From: JAAXHB01 sp965214945
Lineage (GTDB): Bacteria > Actinomycetota > Acidimicrobiia > Acidimicrobiales > Aldehydirespiratoraceae
Direction of reading: 5' to 3'
Length of the DNA stretch: 64,000 bases
Assembly (NCBI GenBank): GCA_965214945.1
Contig: OZ244029.1
Span: 496,001-560,000 of the forward strand
Within the stretch, counting starts at the first letter, position 1. Each line of letters opens with the position of its first letter. A program made the translations under genes and the position numbers. Under the pieces are notes generated by a model, which worked only from the letters and a program-made list of their open reading frames with translations, was not told the origin of the DNA and made no database searches. Of this stretch, positions 35,276 through 44,467 are shown one piece after another.

Positions 35276-35509
35276 TCAGCTGTCACAAAGCGATACAGAT
35301 CTAGGACCTGCTTCCCAAATCACCCAGCTCCAACCAGTCCACATCTCGGACATTTTGTTCACATCTCGGACATTTTGATCGGCGGGTACGCCATAGTGTT
35401 CCGCGACCGTCACCAGACGCAAGCCAGCTCCCCTCAGCAGCCGTGGGAGCTGTACCTGCCCAAGGCAGCGATCCAAGAAGAGATCAGGCAGCCTGGTAGG
35501 ATGCGACAC
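35276..35509 (-). pseudogene. Truncated VapC45-like (PIN-like, DUF5615-type) toxin
   Basis: The first ~45 residues (PDLFLDRCLGQ, LLRGAGLRLVTVAEHYG) match the N-terminus of VapC45/Rv2019-like PIN toxins, including the metal-binding aspartate in FLDR. After GVPADQNVRDV the reading enters a repeated 20-bp sequence and ends at residue 77, whereas relatives are about twice as long and carry further acidic residues. It overlaps the antitoxin stop by 26 bp, the standard order for this pair. It is probably inactive. Confidence 0.65.
35340..35377. repeat. Two 18-bp direct repeats (20-bp period) where the toxin gene loses homology
   Basis: CACATCTCGGACATTTTG occurs at 35340-35357 and 35360-35377. It coincides with the point where the toxin sequence diverges from its family, so it marks the rearrangement junction or the edge of a lost mobile element. 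No transposase is nearby. Confidence 0.8.
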
Positions 35510-36218
35510 GCAATGCGTCCTCGATATCGTGGGTGGGGACGTGGAATTCTTCAGATACGCCGAGGATGGTTTCGCCGGACCAGAATCGTTCTAGCACGTC
35601 TTCTACTCGGCATGCTCCTTGCGCGAAGATGGGCATTCCGAAGGAACGTTTAGGGTCTGCCACGACTGTGGCGCGCTTGTATGCCGGCAGACGGATAAGC
35701 GAGGCGTAGCCATCGTCGGCGTAGGTTATGAGCTGGAGGTATTCTTCCACAGCTTCGGAGAATACACGTTGGTCGTTACGCACCACTACCAGTTCTTGGA
35801 CGGTGCCGGAGGTGTCGCGGCGCTGGGCGTAGTCGAAGAGCATCTCGGTCCCGTCCGTGTACAACCGCCGGGAGGCGAGGGCGTAGTCGATTCCGATTTT
35901 TGCCTTTAGTACCTTGAGTGCGGGGCGGACTCGTTGCATGGGCACTCCGCTGTTGCGCACTGCCGCCAGGACAAGCGCCTCGGCCACACCTACGAACGGT
36001 ATGGTTGGCTCTCTGCGGTGCTCAGCCTCCAAACAGGTGATCATCGGATCGCTGATCACATCAGGTTTGCTCTTGTAGCGACGCTTGTACCCCTTGGCCC
36101 AGTTGTAGAAGGTGGAACGCGGGACATCCACGATGTTCGCCGCTTCGGCAATCGTGTACAGTGGCACCTCGAAGCGGAGATCGTCCATGATGAAGACGGG
36201 ATTTTCTGTGGTGGTCAC
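35484..36218 (-). CDS. VapB45-like antitoxin / DUF433 and HTH-domain protein
   Basis: A 244-residue protein with an N-terminal MerR/resolvase-like helix-turn-helix (YTIAEAANIVDVPRSTFYNWAKGY), a middle region of unknown fold and a C-terminal DUF433-type domain (ETILGVSEEFHVPTHDIEDALRVA). It resembles Rv2018 (VapB45). It would bind its own promoter and neutralise the PIN toxin encoded next. GTG 36218 has an AGGAG site at the right distance; the longer frame from 36254 lacks one. Base composition is visibly lower in GC than in neighbours, as expected of a transferred module. With the toxin broken it is an orphan antitoxin or regulator. Confidence 0.75.
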   Translation of the reverse strand: MTTTENPVFIMDDLRFEVPLYTIAEAANIVDVPRSTFYNWAKGYKRRYKSKPDVISDPMITCLEAEHRREPTIPFVGVAEALVLAAVRNSGVPMQRVRPALKVLKAKIGIDYALASRRLYTDGTEMLFDYAQRRDTSGTVQELVVVRNDQRVFSEAVEEYLQLITYADDGYASLIRLPAYKRATVVADPKRSFGMPIFAQGACRVEDVLERFWSGETILGVSEEFHVPTHDIEDALRVASYQAA

Positions 36219-36320
36219 TGGCTTTCTCCTGCGCTCGTGTTGGGCGCCTGCCACAGCGGTATGTGTCGAGCATCATACGGCAGTCGCGTGCCAGCTCGAC
36301 AAGAGAAGGTAACAAGAGAA

Positions 36321-36427
36321 GGTAGTCGATGGGGGCTGCACATGGTCGCGAACACCCCGAATCCACCACCTTCTAATCCGAAACTGCCGAGGTAGTCGAT
36401 GGGAGCCGCACGGTGGTCGCGAACACC
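36321..36427. repeat. Imperfect 36-37-bp direct repeat in the 36219-36539 spacer
   Basis: Copies at 36321-36356 and 36391-36427 share GGTAGTCGATGGG and TGGTCGCGAACACC with few differences. They lie upstream of the VapB45-like gene, where they could be operators, or they may be a rearrangement scar. No gene is supported in this spacer. Confidence 0.7.
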
Positions 36428-36539
36428 GGATTATCGGCCGGCAGTTTCGTGCCGGCTCAACAAGGAAGGGCTGCCGGTGAGAGTACTTGGTGGATGAGAG
36501 TATTTGGCGGAAGAGTGGGCGGTGGTGATGTGCTGGGGG

Positions 36540-39172
36540 TTAGGGCACTTCGGCTACTACTGACATCTCGTTGCCGGTGGCGGTGATGATCTTCACCGCG
36601 ATCTGGCCTGGCTGGCCGGCGACACCGGGCGGCGGCTTGGGGAACGGGGCCGAGCGCAGCGACAGGGCGCGGTTCCAGCGCAGCTTGTGGAGCGTGCGGC
36701 CGAGCGCCTTGTAGAGGCGTTTCATCTGCTTGTCGTTGTTCGCGCCCGGGAAGTGGATGCGACGGGCGAAGAAGCTCGCGCTGTCGTATTCGGTGTCGAT
36801 CATCCAGCACGCCACGTCGGTTTCGGCGCTGCCGGCGGTGAGCTGTCCGGTGGCCGGGTTGTATGTGTCGTAGCCGAATAGCTTCACGCTGACCTGGCCG
36901 CCGGGCTCTTCGTAGATCTCGATGTCGGGCTGCCCGACCATCACGAAAGCCTGATGCGCGGCGTCGTCTTTGAGGTCGCGGATCTGCAGGTCGCGGTGCA
37001 TTTGCGCCCGTATCACCTTCACCCGGCCAATGCTCTCCACGGACGTGTCGGGTTCGAAGGCGAAAGCCACGACGATCACCAGCTCGGCGCCGTCGATGCT
37101 TGCCGCAGCGTCCAGGGCAGCAGCGCGCAGCATGGCGGCGGTGACGGTGGCGTCCTCGGGCGCGATCAGCAGCCCGGCCCGGTGTTCAGCGCCGGAGCGG
37201 CCGACCGTGTAACGAAGCAGATGACTGATGAGCCCGCGGCGGCCGGGCCAGGGTTCGATCTCGCTCACGCGAATGTCGCCTGTATCGGCGCGGGTGCTGC
37301 GGATCGGTGAACTCTTGAGGGCTTCGATCACGATCTCGGCGAACTCGCTGTAGGCCACGGGCGTAGGCGTCACTGGGCTTGCGGCGCTGTTGTCGACCGG
37401 TACGTACGACCACGGTGATGAGCTCTCCACCGTGAAGGGTGACGCCATCCGAGTAATGCCTCGGGTGATGTGGGGTCGGTCGACCAGCAGCGTGGGATCG
37501 ACGTCCAAGTCGTAGGCCAGGATCGCGGCGCTCACTTTGGGTACGCGCTCATATACGAACCCGCGGGCCGGGTCTCTTCTGTAGCCGCCCGATGGCGGAT
37601 CAGAGACAGGCCGGTTTGAGAACTCGGCTTCGGCTTTGGCGCCTTCGGGCGAGTCGGCCAGAGTCCAATATTTGAAAGTGGCGGTGGCGATGCGCTGACG
37701 GGCGATGGCAACCGATATGGGAGAGGTGTCGCATGTGATCCAGCGCCGGCCCCATTTCTCGGCCGCCAAAGCCGTTGTGGCGCCTCCGCAAGTGGGGTCG
37801 AACACTAAGTCGCCTGGGTCGGTGGTCATGAGAATGCAGCGCTCGATCACGCTGTCGGCAGTCTGCACCACGTAGCGTTTGTCTGAAGAATACCTCTGTC
37901 GCTGCCAGATGTTGTTTATCCTACGTCCGGGAACCTCATTCTCGTATTTCTTCCACATCAGCGCTGATTGGGGGCTTGCCTGATCTAGCCGTGACAGTTC
38001 ATCTAGGCGGTCCATCCCCTCCATAGAGACGCTCCATTGACTGCCCACAGGGCAGTCAATGGAGCGTCCTTTGACACCCCAATGATAAGGCTCAGAACGG
38101 CCAGTAGTGGATGTTCCGGAAGATATAAGCCCTACGCGTCTATAGAGCCGCGCGCCCTCAGGAATACATTTATCTGGATCTCTGCGCTCCTCATCAGTGA
38201 GTTTTCTGTTAGCTCCATCCGCGAGTTCTATCATAACATATGAACTCATAAGCTGGATCTTTTCTGCGCGGTTCAATGGCTCATACAACTGACGGTACTT
38301 GACTTGTGGCTTCTCCTTGGCATACCACAGCAAGAAGTCGGCGACACTGGGTAATGTCTTAGACGAGGAACCGCTTGTGGTGGCGAATGGGATGGTAGCA
38401 ACCCGGTTCTCATGGCCAAACACCTCGTCGAGCACGATCGCCATGCGGTGGACATTCTCGTCGCCTATCTGCACGAAGATCGAGCCAGACTCAGCTAGCA
38501 ACTCGCGGCACAGCGTGAGCTTCTCACACACCTGGTCGAGGTAGGAGTGGACGCCACGGCTGTAGGAGTCGCGGAAAGCCCTGATAGTGCGGGGATCGTT
38601 GGGCAGGCCCTTGCGGCCGGTGGGAGTCTCGCGGTTTCGCACCGACACCTGGAAGTTCGACTTGAAGCCGATGCCGTAAGGCGGGTCGAAATAGATCATC
38701 TGGCACTTGCCGCTGAGGTTTTCTCGCTCGGCTAGTGATGCCATCACCCGGGCCGACTCGCCGTGGATGATCCGGTTCTGCCAGTTGCCTCTGTGCTCGT
38801 ACCACTCGAAGGCGGCGCTGGGCGATGTCAGCCCGTTGAAATCGGAAAAGAGCGTGTCCTGCGTTCCGCGGCCTTTCTTGAGTGACTCTGCGAACGCGCC
38901 CGGATGGATCTTCTCGCGGACATAGAGCGGGTGGGCTAGGTAAGCACCGCCAGTTTCAGCGTCTGCCGCCGGGGCTTCATCATCAGGTTGCGGGGGGGGG
39001 GGGGGGTGCCGTTATCGCGGGCCCAGGCCAGCACCGGCTCGTCGTCGATTTCGCGCCTGGAGGGAATGAACGGGCGTGGCGCTTTGTCGTGGTCGCTCAT
39101 CGCGGCCTCGGTCTGCTCGGTGGGCAGGTTGGCCCGCGCTGCTGAGGAGTAGCGGTAGCTGTCGGTGTTCAT
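36540..39172 (-). CDS. mod: Type III-like DNA methyltransferase Mod, split by a poly-C (G15 on + strand) tract
   Basis: The main frame from 38747 encodes 735 residues of a beta-class DNA methyltransferase. DPPYGIG (motif IV, target-base binding) comes first, then a long target-recognition region, then DPTCGGATTALAAE (motif I, AdoMet binding). It probably methylates N6-adenine or N4-cytosine. The same frame stays open upstream with coding-like sequence (YLAHPLYVREK, FEWYEHRGNWQNRIIHGES) to a 15-base homopolymer at 38992-39006. Beyond the run, in another frame, is a plausible 5' end: ATG 39172 with a GAGGAG site. Sixteen or thirteen bases in the run would join both into a protein of about 877 residues. 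As sequenced the gene is out of frame. It follows res by 22 bp. Confidence 0.8.
38992..39006. repeat. G15 homopolymer in mod
   Basis: Fifteen consecutive G on the + strand (C on the coding strand). At this length the mod start and methyltransferase core are in different frames. Confidence 0.9.
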
Positions 39173-39194
39173 ATCACATGCTCCTCCTCGCGGC

Positions 39195-42100
39195 TCAGGC
39201 CGCGTCTGCAGCCGGTGCGGTTGAAACCAGACGGCGGGCGCCTTCGACGGCCCGGTCGATGTCGGTTGCGAGGCTGCTCGGATCGGTCAGTTCCGCGAAG
39301 AGCCATCTGCGCAGATGTGCCGGCGTCTGAGGCGAGCCCGCTACCGCCGGAATCCACCAGTTGCGGACCCAGTCGTGCTTGGCCTGCGACAACTTGTCGG
39401 GCAGTCCCTTGCATTCCAGCATCAGGTGCACCGCGTGGGGGCTGCGCGCATCGGCGAAGAGGCGCACCACGAAGTCGGGCACGTACTGATGCCAGACGTC
39501 TTCAATCCGGTAGGGAACCGTCCAGTCGAGCCTGAAGTTGCGGGCCCACGCCCTCACCTCGCGATGACGGTCGAGCGCCGCCGCGGTCAGGCGCTCAAAG
39601 CGAGAATGGCAGGCGGCAGCATTCAGTTCGCTGCGAGTCGTGGTGTGCCCAGCCTCTGGCGGGTATCGGTTGGAGAGGCTGGTCTCGAAGTCCACGTCCG
39701 ATGTGTCGCGCACGGGCGGGTTGTCGAAGCAGCCGATCACTCGGAGCCGCGTGGTGCGCGGGTTGGGCAGGCACGCGTCGGCTATCTGCTGCGCGGCCCG
39801 GTCGCGCACTTGCGGCGAAGACAGCAACCAGCCGATGTCGGCGCGCCCGGGGCCACAGTCCACGTCGGGATGGTCGAGCCAGGCCCGGGCCGCTTTGACG
39901 CAGTCTCGGAAAAGGCACAGCCGGCGCGGGACGCCCCATTGCCAGCGGGGCGGCAAAGCGGCGTCCGCTGCTGGGTCGGCCGGCACTGCGGTGGCGGATT
40001 CGTCAGCCAGGATCTGCTGAAGGTGGTTCGTCACGGCCGCGGCGAGGTTCATCTCTGCCTGCTGGCGGCGGCTGCGTGGGTCGGGCTCCCGGCCGATGAG
40101 GTCGGTCTCTCCGGCCACTCCCGCGAGTTCGGCGATGGTGGGGGCGTCGGGTTGAATGCTGTAGGGCTTCACAAGGTGTGGGTCGAGCGTCACGCCCTGT
40201 CCGGACGGCTCAATCATGTAGCCCGTGAGGGCTGGGAACTCGATTCGGTGCCGGCGGCGGCTCGCCATGGTGTGCACCCGATAGCGCGGCTTCGGCGGCG
40301 CCGGGTCGGCCGATCCGCCTGTGGGCATGAAGTCATAAGGCACTCCCAGCACGTCTGCGAACTCCGGGGTGAGCCGGCCTTTGTCGTCGAAGCTGTCGTA
40401 GTTGGAGCGGCGAAGCGCCCGGCCCGTGACCTGCTCGCACAGCAGCTGCGTGGTGAATGCCCGGAATCCGAGAATGTGCGTGACCGTGCGCGTGTCCCAG
40501 CCTTCGGTGAGCATCGACACCGACACCACGCAGCGGATCGACTCGCCAAGCTCGCCGGGGCGGCCCACCGTGTTGAGCGCCTCGCGCATCACCTCGCGGT
40601 CGTTGCCTGACGCGCCGGCGGCCTGAAGCTGCTTGGCCTGGGCCTTGATCGCCCTGCCCAGCTTGGAGCCGGCGCTGATGTTGTCGTTGCCTTCGAGCTT
40701 GGAGTGCACCAGCAGGGTGCGCAACGGGCCGGGCCCCTCCGTCGTGTAGTTGCAGAACAGGTCGCGGGCACCAGGCTGAAAGACCTTCATGTCGTCGTCG
40801 CCGCCGTCAACGGCCCCGCGGCGACCGCCAGAGCCCGCGGCGGCGGAGGATTTTTCAGACCAGCCCGAGAGGTGCTGGTAGAGCGCCTCGGCGTTGTGGA
40901 TGCTGTTGGCCACCACGATGAACACGGGCGGCGTCGGCATCTGTTGTCGCTGCCACGCCTCGAACGTGGTCTCATAATGGGCGTATAACGCGTCGAGGGC
41001 TGCGGCCAGAACGGGCGGCACGCTGTGGCGCAGCACCTTCTTGGGGCGGGTGTGCTTGTAGAGGTTGCGCCACTTCAGCTCGATGCCGTCGGCGTCGTCC
41101 TCAACCGGCACCCGCGGGATCTTCACCAGCCCGGCCTCGATGGCATCCATCAGCGGGAAGTCCGACACCACCCACGGGAACATCACCGACTTCTTCCGGG
41201 AGGTGGTGTTGATGAACATCGGCGTAGCCGAGAAGTCGAACACAGGCCCGAGCCGGCCCTCGTCGCGCAGCGCCACCAGGGCGTTGAACCACAGAGCGGC
41301 GGTCTTGTCGTCATCGGCGGAGTCACCGGTGCGGCGGCCTCGCTCCGGCAGGTAGCAGTGGTGGGCCTCGTCGTTCAGCACGCAGACGCGCTGGCCGCCC
41401 GCTCCGGTCGTGTACAAGCCTCTCAACACGCGAGTGAGCATGGCCGCAGGGCGTTCCGGCTCTTTGCGCTTGCTGCTCCGTCGCAGCAGCCGGCGTGCGT
41501 CACCAGTGGCGTCGCCCAGCCGGTCGCGGCGCTGAAAGGCCTGAAAGTTCACCACCCGCAGCTTCACGCGGCCTAGCTTCGGGCGCAGCCTGTCGGGTAC
41601 CAGTGACATCTCGTCGTAGATGTTCTGGGGGTGGGACGGGTTGAGCACGGCCAGCCGCTCGCGCACGGTATGGCCCGGAGCTATGGCTGCGAAACAGGTA
41701 TGGTAGTGGATCGAACGGCTGTTCCTGCGGCGGCTGCCGTAGCCGGACGCGTTCACGGCGTTCCAGGCGATCACCATGCCCATCACGGTGGTCTTGCCGG
41801 TGCCGGTGGCCATCTTGACGGCGTAGCGCACGATGCCGTCGTTGTGCTCTCTGCTGGCCTGCTCCACCTGCTGGCGCAGCCGATTGCCCTGCCCTGCGAC
41901 CTCGGTGAGCCAGATCAGCGTCTCGAGCGCCTCTACCTGGGCGAAGAAAAGGCGGGGCTGGTTGTTCTCGTCGCGCCAGTGCCACAGCAGGCGCCGAGTG
42001 GTGTCCGTGGCACCCTGGTAGCCGCGATCACGCCAGCGGGCCACCACGTCGCGTATGTCGTTGACCGTGGCGTTCAGGTCTTTCGGGCTGAGCTGCAGTG

Positions 42101-42323
42101 CCTGCTGGGAGACGACGTTCTCGGGGCTCGCTGGCACGGGCAACAGCCCGAGGCTGGGCCGCCGGCGTGGCAGCCTTTCGGCCATCGCCCGGTTGTCGGA
42201 GCCGAGCTGCCAGTGCCACTTCGTCGGCTCATAAGGTGTGTTGAGCACAGGCTGTCGCATCGGGTCGAGCCCGCCGACGCTTCCAGTGTCGCCGCCCCAA
42301 GAAGGATTCGCCGCCCGCTCCAC
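39195..42323 (-). CDS. res: Type III-like restriction enzyme Res (helicase-nuclease)
   Basis: A 1042-residue SF2 helicase fused to a C-terminal nuclease. It has Walker A KMATGTGKTTVMG (about 170), DEAH-box VLNDEAHHCYLPE and late helicase motifs around SVSMLTEGWDTRTVTHILGF and QVTGRALRR. The C-terminal PDFVVRL...LMLECKG segment fits a PD-(D/E)XK nuclease. It would translocate and cleave unmodified DNA together with Mod, encoded 22 bp downstream. Its length and motif order are normal for Res. A rearranged fossil of this gene lies at 57105-57357. Confidence 0.9.
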   Translation of the reverse strand: MERAANPSWGGDTGSVGGLDPMRQPVLNTPYEPTKWHWQLGSDNRAMAERLPRRRPSLGLLPVPASPENVVSQQALQLSPKDLNATVNDIRDVVARWRDRGYQGATDTTRRLLWHWRDENNQPRLFFAQVEALETLIWLTEVAGQGNRLRQQVEQASREHNDGIVRYAVKMATGTGKTTVMGMVIAWNAVNASGYGSRRRNSRSIHYHTCFAAIAPGHTVRERLAVLNPSHPQNIYDEMSLVPDRLRPKLGRVKLRVVNFQAFQRRDRLGDATGDARRLLRRSSKRKEPERPAAMLTRVLRGLYTTGAGGQRVCVLNDEAHHCYLPERGRRTGDSADDDKTAALWFNALVALRDEGRLGPVFDFSATPMFINTTSRKKSVMFPWVVSDFPLMDAIEAGLVKIPRVPVEDDADGIELKWRNLYKHTRPKKVLRHSVPPVLAAALDALYAHYETTFEAWQRQQMPTPPVFIVVANSIHNAEALYQHLSGWSEKSSAAAGSGGRRGAVDGGDDDMKVFQPGARDLFCNYTTEGPGPLRTLLVHSKLEGNDNISAGSKLGRAIKAQAKQLQAAGASGNDREVMREALNTVGRPGELGESIRCVVSVSMLTEGWDTRTVTHILGFRAFTTQLLCEQVTGRALRRSNYDSFDDKGRLTPEFADVLGVPYDFMPTGGSADPAPPKPRYRVHTMASRRRHRIEFPALTGYMIEPSGQGVTLDPHLVKPYSIQPDAPTIAELAGVAGETDLIGREPDPRSRRQQAEMNLAAAVTNHLQQILADESATAVPADPAADAALPPRWQWGVPRRLCLFRDCVKAARAWLDHPDVDCGPGRADIGWLLSSPQVRDRAAQQIADACLPNPRTTRLRVIGCFDNPPVRDTSDVDFETSLSNRYPPEAGHTTTRSELNAAACHSRFERLTAAALDRHREVRAWARNFRLDWTVPYRIEDVWHQYVPDFVVRLFADARSPHAVHLMLECKGLPDKLSQAKHDWVRNWWIPAVAGSPQTPAHLRRWLFAELTDPSSLATDIDRAVEGARRLVSTAPAADAA

Positions 42324-42561
42324 GAGGCCTGACCCTAGACCACCCCTGTGACATAGGCCGGGTAGCCGATGTCACCTGGCCACGGGTGAGCTGGTATCAG
42401 TCGCAGCGGCAATCGAGTCCTTAAAACCCTCGCGCCGGTCCGTCTTCCGGCGCGCCGGGAGCGGATCGAGACGGGCGTCGCGGCCATGGGCCCCAAGGAG
42501 GCGCTCTACTGGTACGCGCCACGCTGACCGGCCGTATCCTGCGGCATGGAGGTGATGGCTG

Positions 42562-43701
42562 TTATCTCCGTTGGGGGTGTCCGGCGGAGCAGCGGTCGGT
42601 CCCCGGCCGGACGAGGTTCTGGCATCTGCGGCCCGCGGCGGTGATATGCCCGCAGATTTCGGCGGCCTGGCGGGCGCCGAGCGGAGAGATCGGCGGCAAG
42701 GAGCCGCCCGCCGCCGGCCCGGGCTGGCTGCGCCTGATCGCTGCGGCTTCTTCCCAGCAGCCTCGCTGCTCGCAGATCCGGGCCGCGGCCGCGGAAGCGT
42801 CTGCCAGCTTGCCTCGCAGCATCCGGGAACGCTCCGTGCTCCCGCTTTCGCTTTCGACCGCGTCCAGGCATAGCCACGCGATGCCCATCGTCGCTGTGAA
42901 CGTCTGGGGCAGGTCGGTGTAGGCGGTGTCCAGGTTGGCGTCCGTTAGTTCAAACTGCGATTCGAGATGATGGCGGTTGATGTGCTGGTAGGTGATGCCG
43001 GCGCTCTTGACTATCTGTTTGATCTGTGCGCCGATATCGCGGCCGGCTTCGGCGGCGGCCTGGCCGACGGGGTGTTTGCGGCGCGGATGAGACCCTCGAG
43101 CCTGCGTGACCGATTTGAGCAGCAATTCGCATACCTGGCGGCATCTTTCGCTGAGCTGTGAGCACTCCGCTCCCAGGTCCTCGCGTTCGGCGAGCGAAAG
43201 GTCGTCCGTGGCTGGGCCCATGTCTTCGATCTCAGCCATGTTGTGCACAGCCGACCTTAGAGCCGCCGTAGCGCCTCTGATGGTTACGTCAGCCGCTTCG
43301 CGGTTGCTTATTGGGCACTCCAGGCGCTTGGCTCCATTCGCGGCCGGGCGGGCCGGCTCCCCCCGCAGGGTCACCGCCTGCACGACCAGGTTCGTCAACG
43401 ACGACGCGGGCACGCACTCGAGAAGATAAGCCACCTCCGGGCGGTCCGTCACGGACATGTCGACCCGGTGGCCGACCTCGCGTCCGACGACTTCGCTCCA
43501 CTCCCGTTCGAGGCGCCGGCGCTGGCCGTAGTCCAAGTCCTCCAACACCGCCACCAGGTCGATGTCGCTGAACTCCCCGGCCTCGCCGCGGGGCACCGAG
43601 CCGGTCACCATCACCTGCACCGCGCCCAAGCCCTCCAACAGGCCCGCGGCCCGCTTGGCGTCGCCCATCGTCGGCACGGCAGCGTTCCCCACGACGGCCA
43701 C
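42562..43701 (-). CDS. Nucleotidyltransferase-fold (MNT-like) protein with C-terminal Cys motif
   Basis: A 379-residue protein. Residues 1-110 contain the minimal nucleotidyltransferase core (VTGSVPRGEAGEFSDIDLVAV, the GS...DxD motif). The middle is helical and could be HEPN-like, although I do not see a clear Rx4-6H motif. The last ~35 residues hold a cysteine motif (CGH...RRCQN...RCSAGH), probably a small zinc knuckle. MNT-HEPN proteins act as toxin-antitoxin pairs or defence elements that NMPylate partners, and the position beside res-mod fits. Start GTG 43701; a later ATG near residue 12 is possible. Confidence 0.65.
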   Translation of the reverse strand: MAVVGNAAVPTMGDAKRAAGLLEGLGAVQVMVTGSVPRGEAGEFSDIDLVAVLEDLDYGQRRRLEREWSEVVGREVGHRVDMSVTDRPEVAYLLECVPASSLTNLVVQAVTLRGEPARPAANGAKRLECPISNREAADVTIRGATAALRSAVHNMAEIEDMGPATDDLSLAEREDLGAECSQLSERCRQVCELLLKSVTQARGSHPRRKHPVGQAAAEAGRDIGAQIKQIVKSAGITYQHINRHHLESQFELTDANLDTAYTDLPQTFTATMGIAWLCLDAVESESGSTERSRMLRGKLADASAAAARICEQRGCWEEAAAIRRSQPGPAAGGSLPPISPLGARQAAEICGHITAAGRRCQNLVRPGTDRCSAGHPQRR

Positions 43702-43866
43702 GCTACCCGAGACCCTCCTGGTGGTGCGTCTGCGTGTTTGACGATAGTGTCACAGCAGCTAGAAAGATACATTCGCTCCACAACTTGTGGAGCGTGCTCC
43801 AGGGCCGTTGGGAATGGCGGCCGCGATGAAAGCGGGCACCCGTACACGTTTCTTTGCTTCGCGGGA

Positions 43867-44067
43867 GCCCGTTTGTTAGGCTGGCTCTTGACGGGTGCGA
43901 TGTGCTATTGAACGCGCCGGCGCGGGCTGTCGGGCGGTATCACATCAAGAGAACGGACAGACATCAAGAGAACGGACAGTTCGGTGCCGCCGCGTTCGGC
44001 AAGTCCGCCAGTAGCGCGTGAGTGTGAGAGATTCCTGTTCTCGCCGCGTGCCGAGTCTGTGCTGTGG
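43867..44067. repeat. Leader duplication: copy of 51790-51967 plus a displaced PP-loop gene fragment
   Basis: This ~200-bp segment closely matches the leader and first codons of the PAPS-reductase-like gene at 51961. It has one extra copy of a ~20-bp unit (ACATCAAGAGAACGGACAG twice). A further piece of that gene (52038-52094) recurs at 44271-44327. They show that a second copy of that gene once stood here and was mostly replaced by the inverted gene now ending at 44468. The rest of 43702-44467 holds no supported gene. Confidence 0.75.
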
Positions 44068-44467
44068 ACAAGCCTCTCCACAGGATGACGCTAATAGCGC
44101 GCCTATTGCCTAATGGCGCGCCTAATGCTAGGTGATGAGATTCTACTCGCAGGAGGCCCCCACCGTCAGATTCGTTTTTTGAGCCGCTTGACGGGTTGAG
44201 GCGTTCTGGCGAAGGCGGTGTCGGATTCCGCGGGCAGGCGTTGTCGGCGTTGGATCGCCTGGTCGTCTAGTCGTCGGCGGTGATGGCTCTGAGCCTGGCG
44301 CGGGTGGGGGCGCTGCGCCCTGAGCGACGCCAACAACGTTCTGGACAGCCGAATCGGGCTGCCCGCAAAAGCTGGTTTGCTTGTACGCCAGCAGTCGGAT
44401 CGGCGCCGCGCGGACGCGGGATGGCGCGCACACAAGGTCCGGCGACGGCTCGACCAAGGCCGCGGGT

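Noticed and set aside
35340..35377. Insertion-sequence end
   Set aside because: It is a direct, not inverted, repeat, and no transposase or second end is seen. Kept only as a rearrangement marker.
44143..44467. Minus-strand 104-residue frame downstream of module 1
   Set aside because: It consists of duplicated scraps of the PP-loop genes read out of frame.
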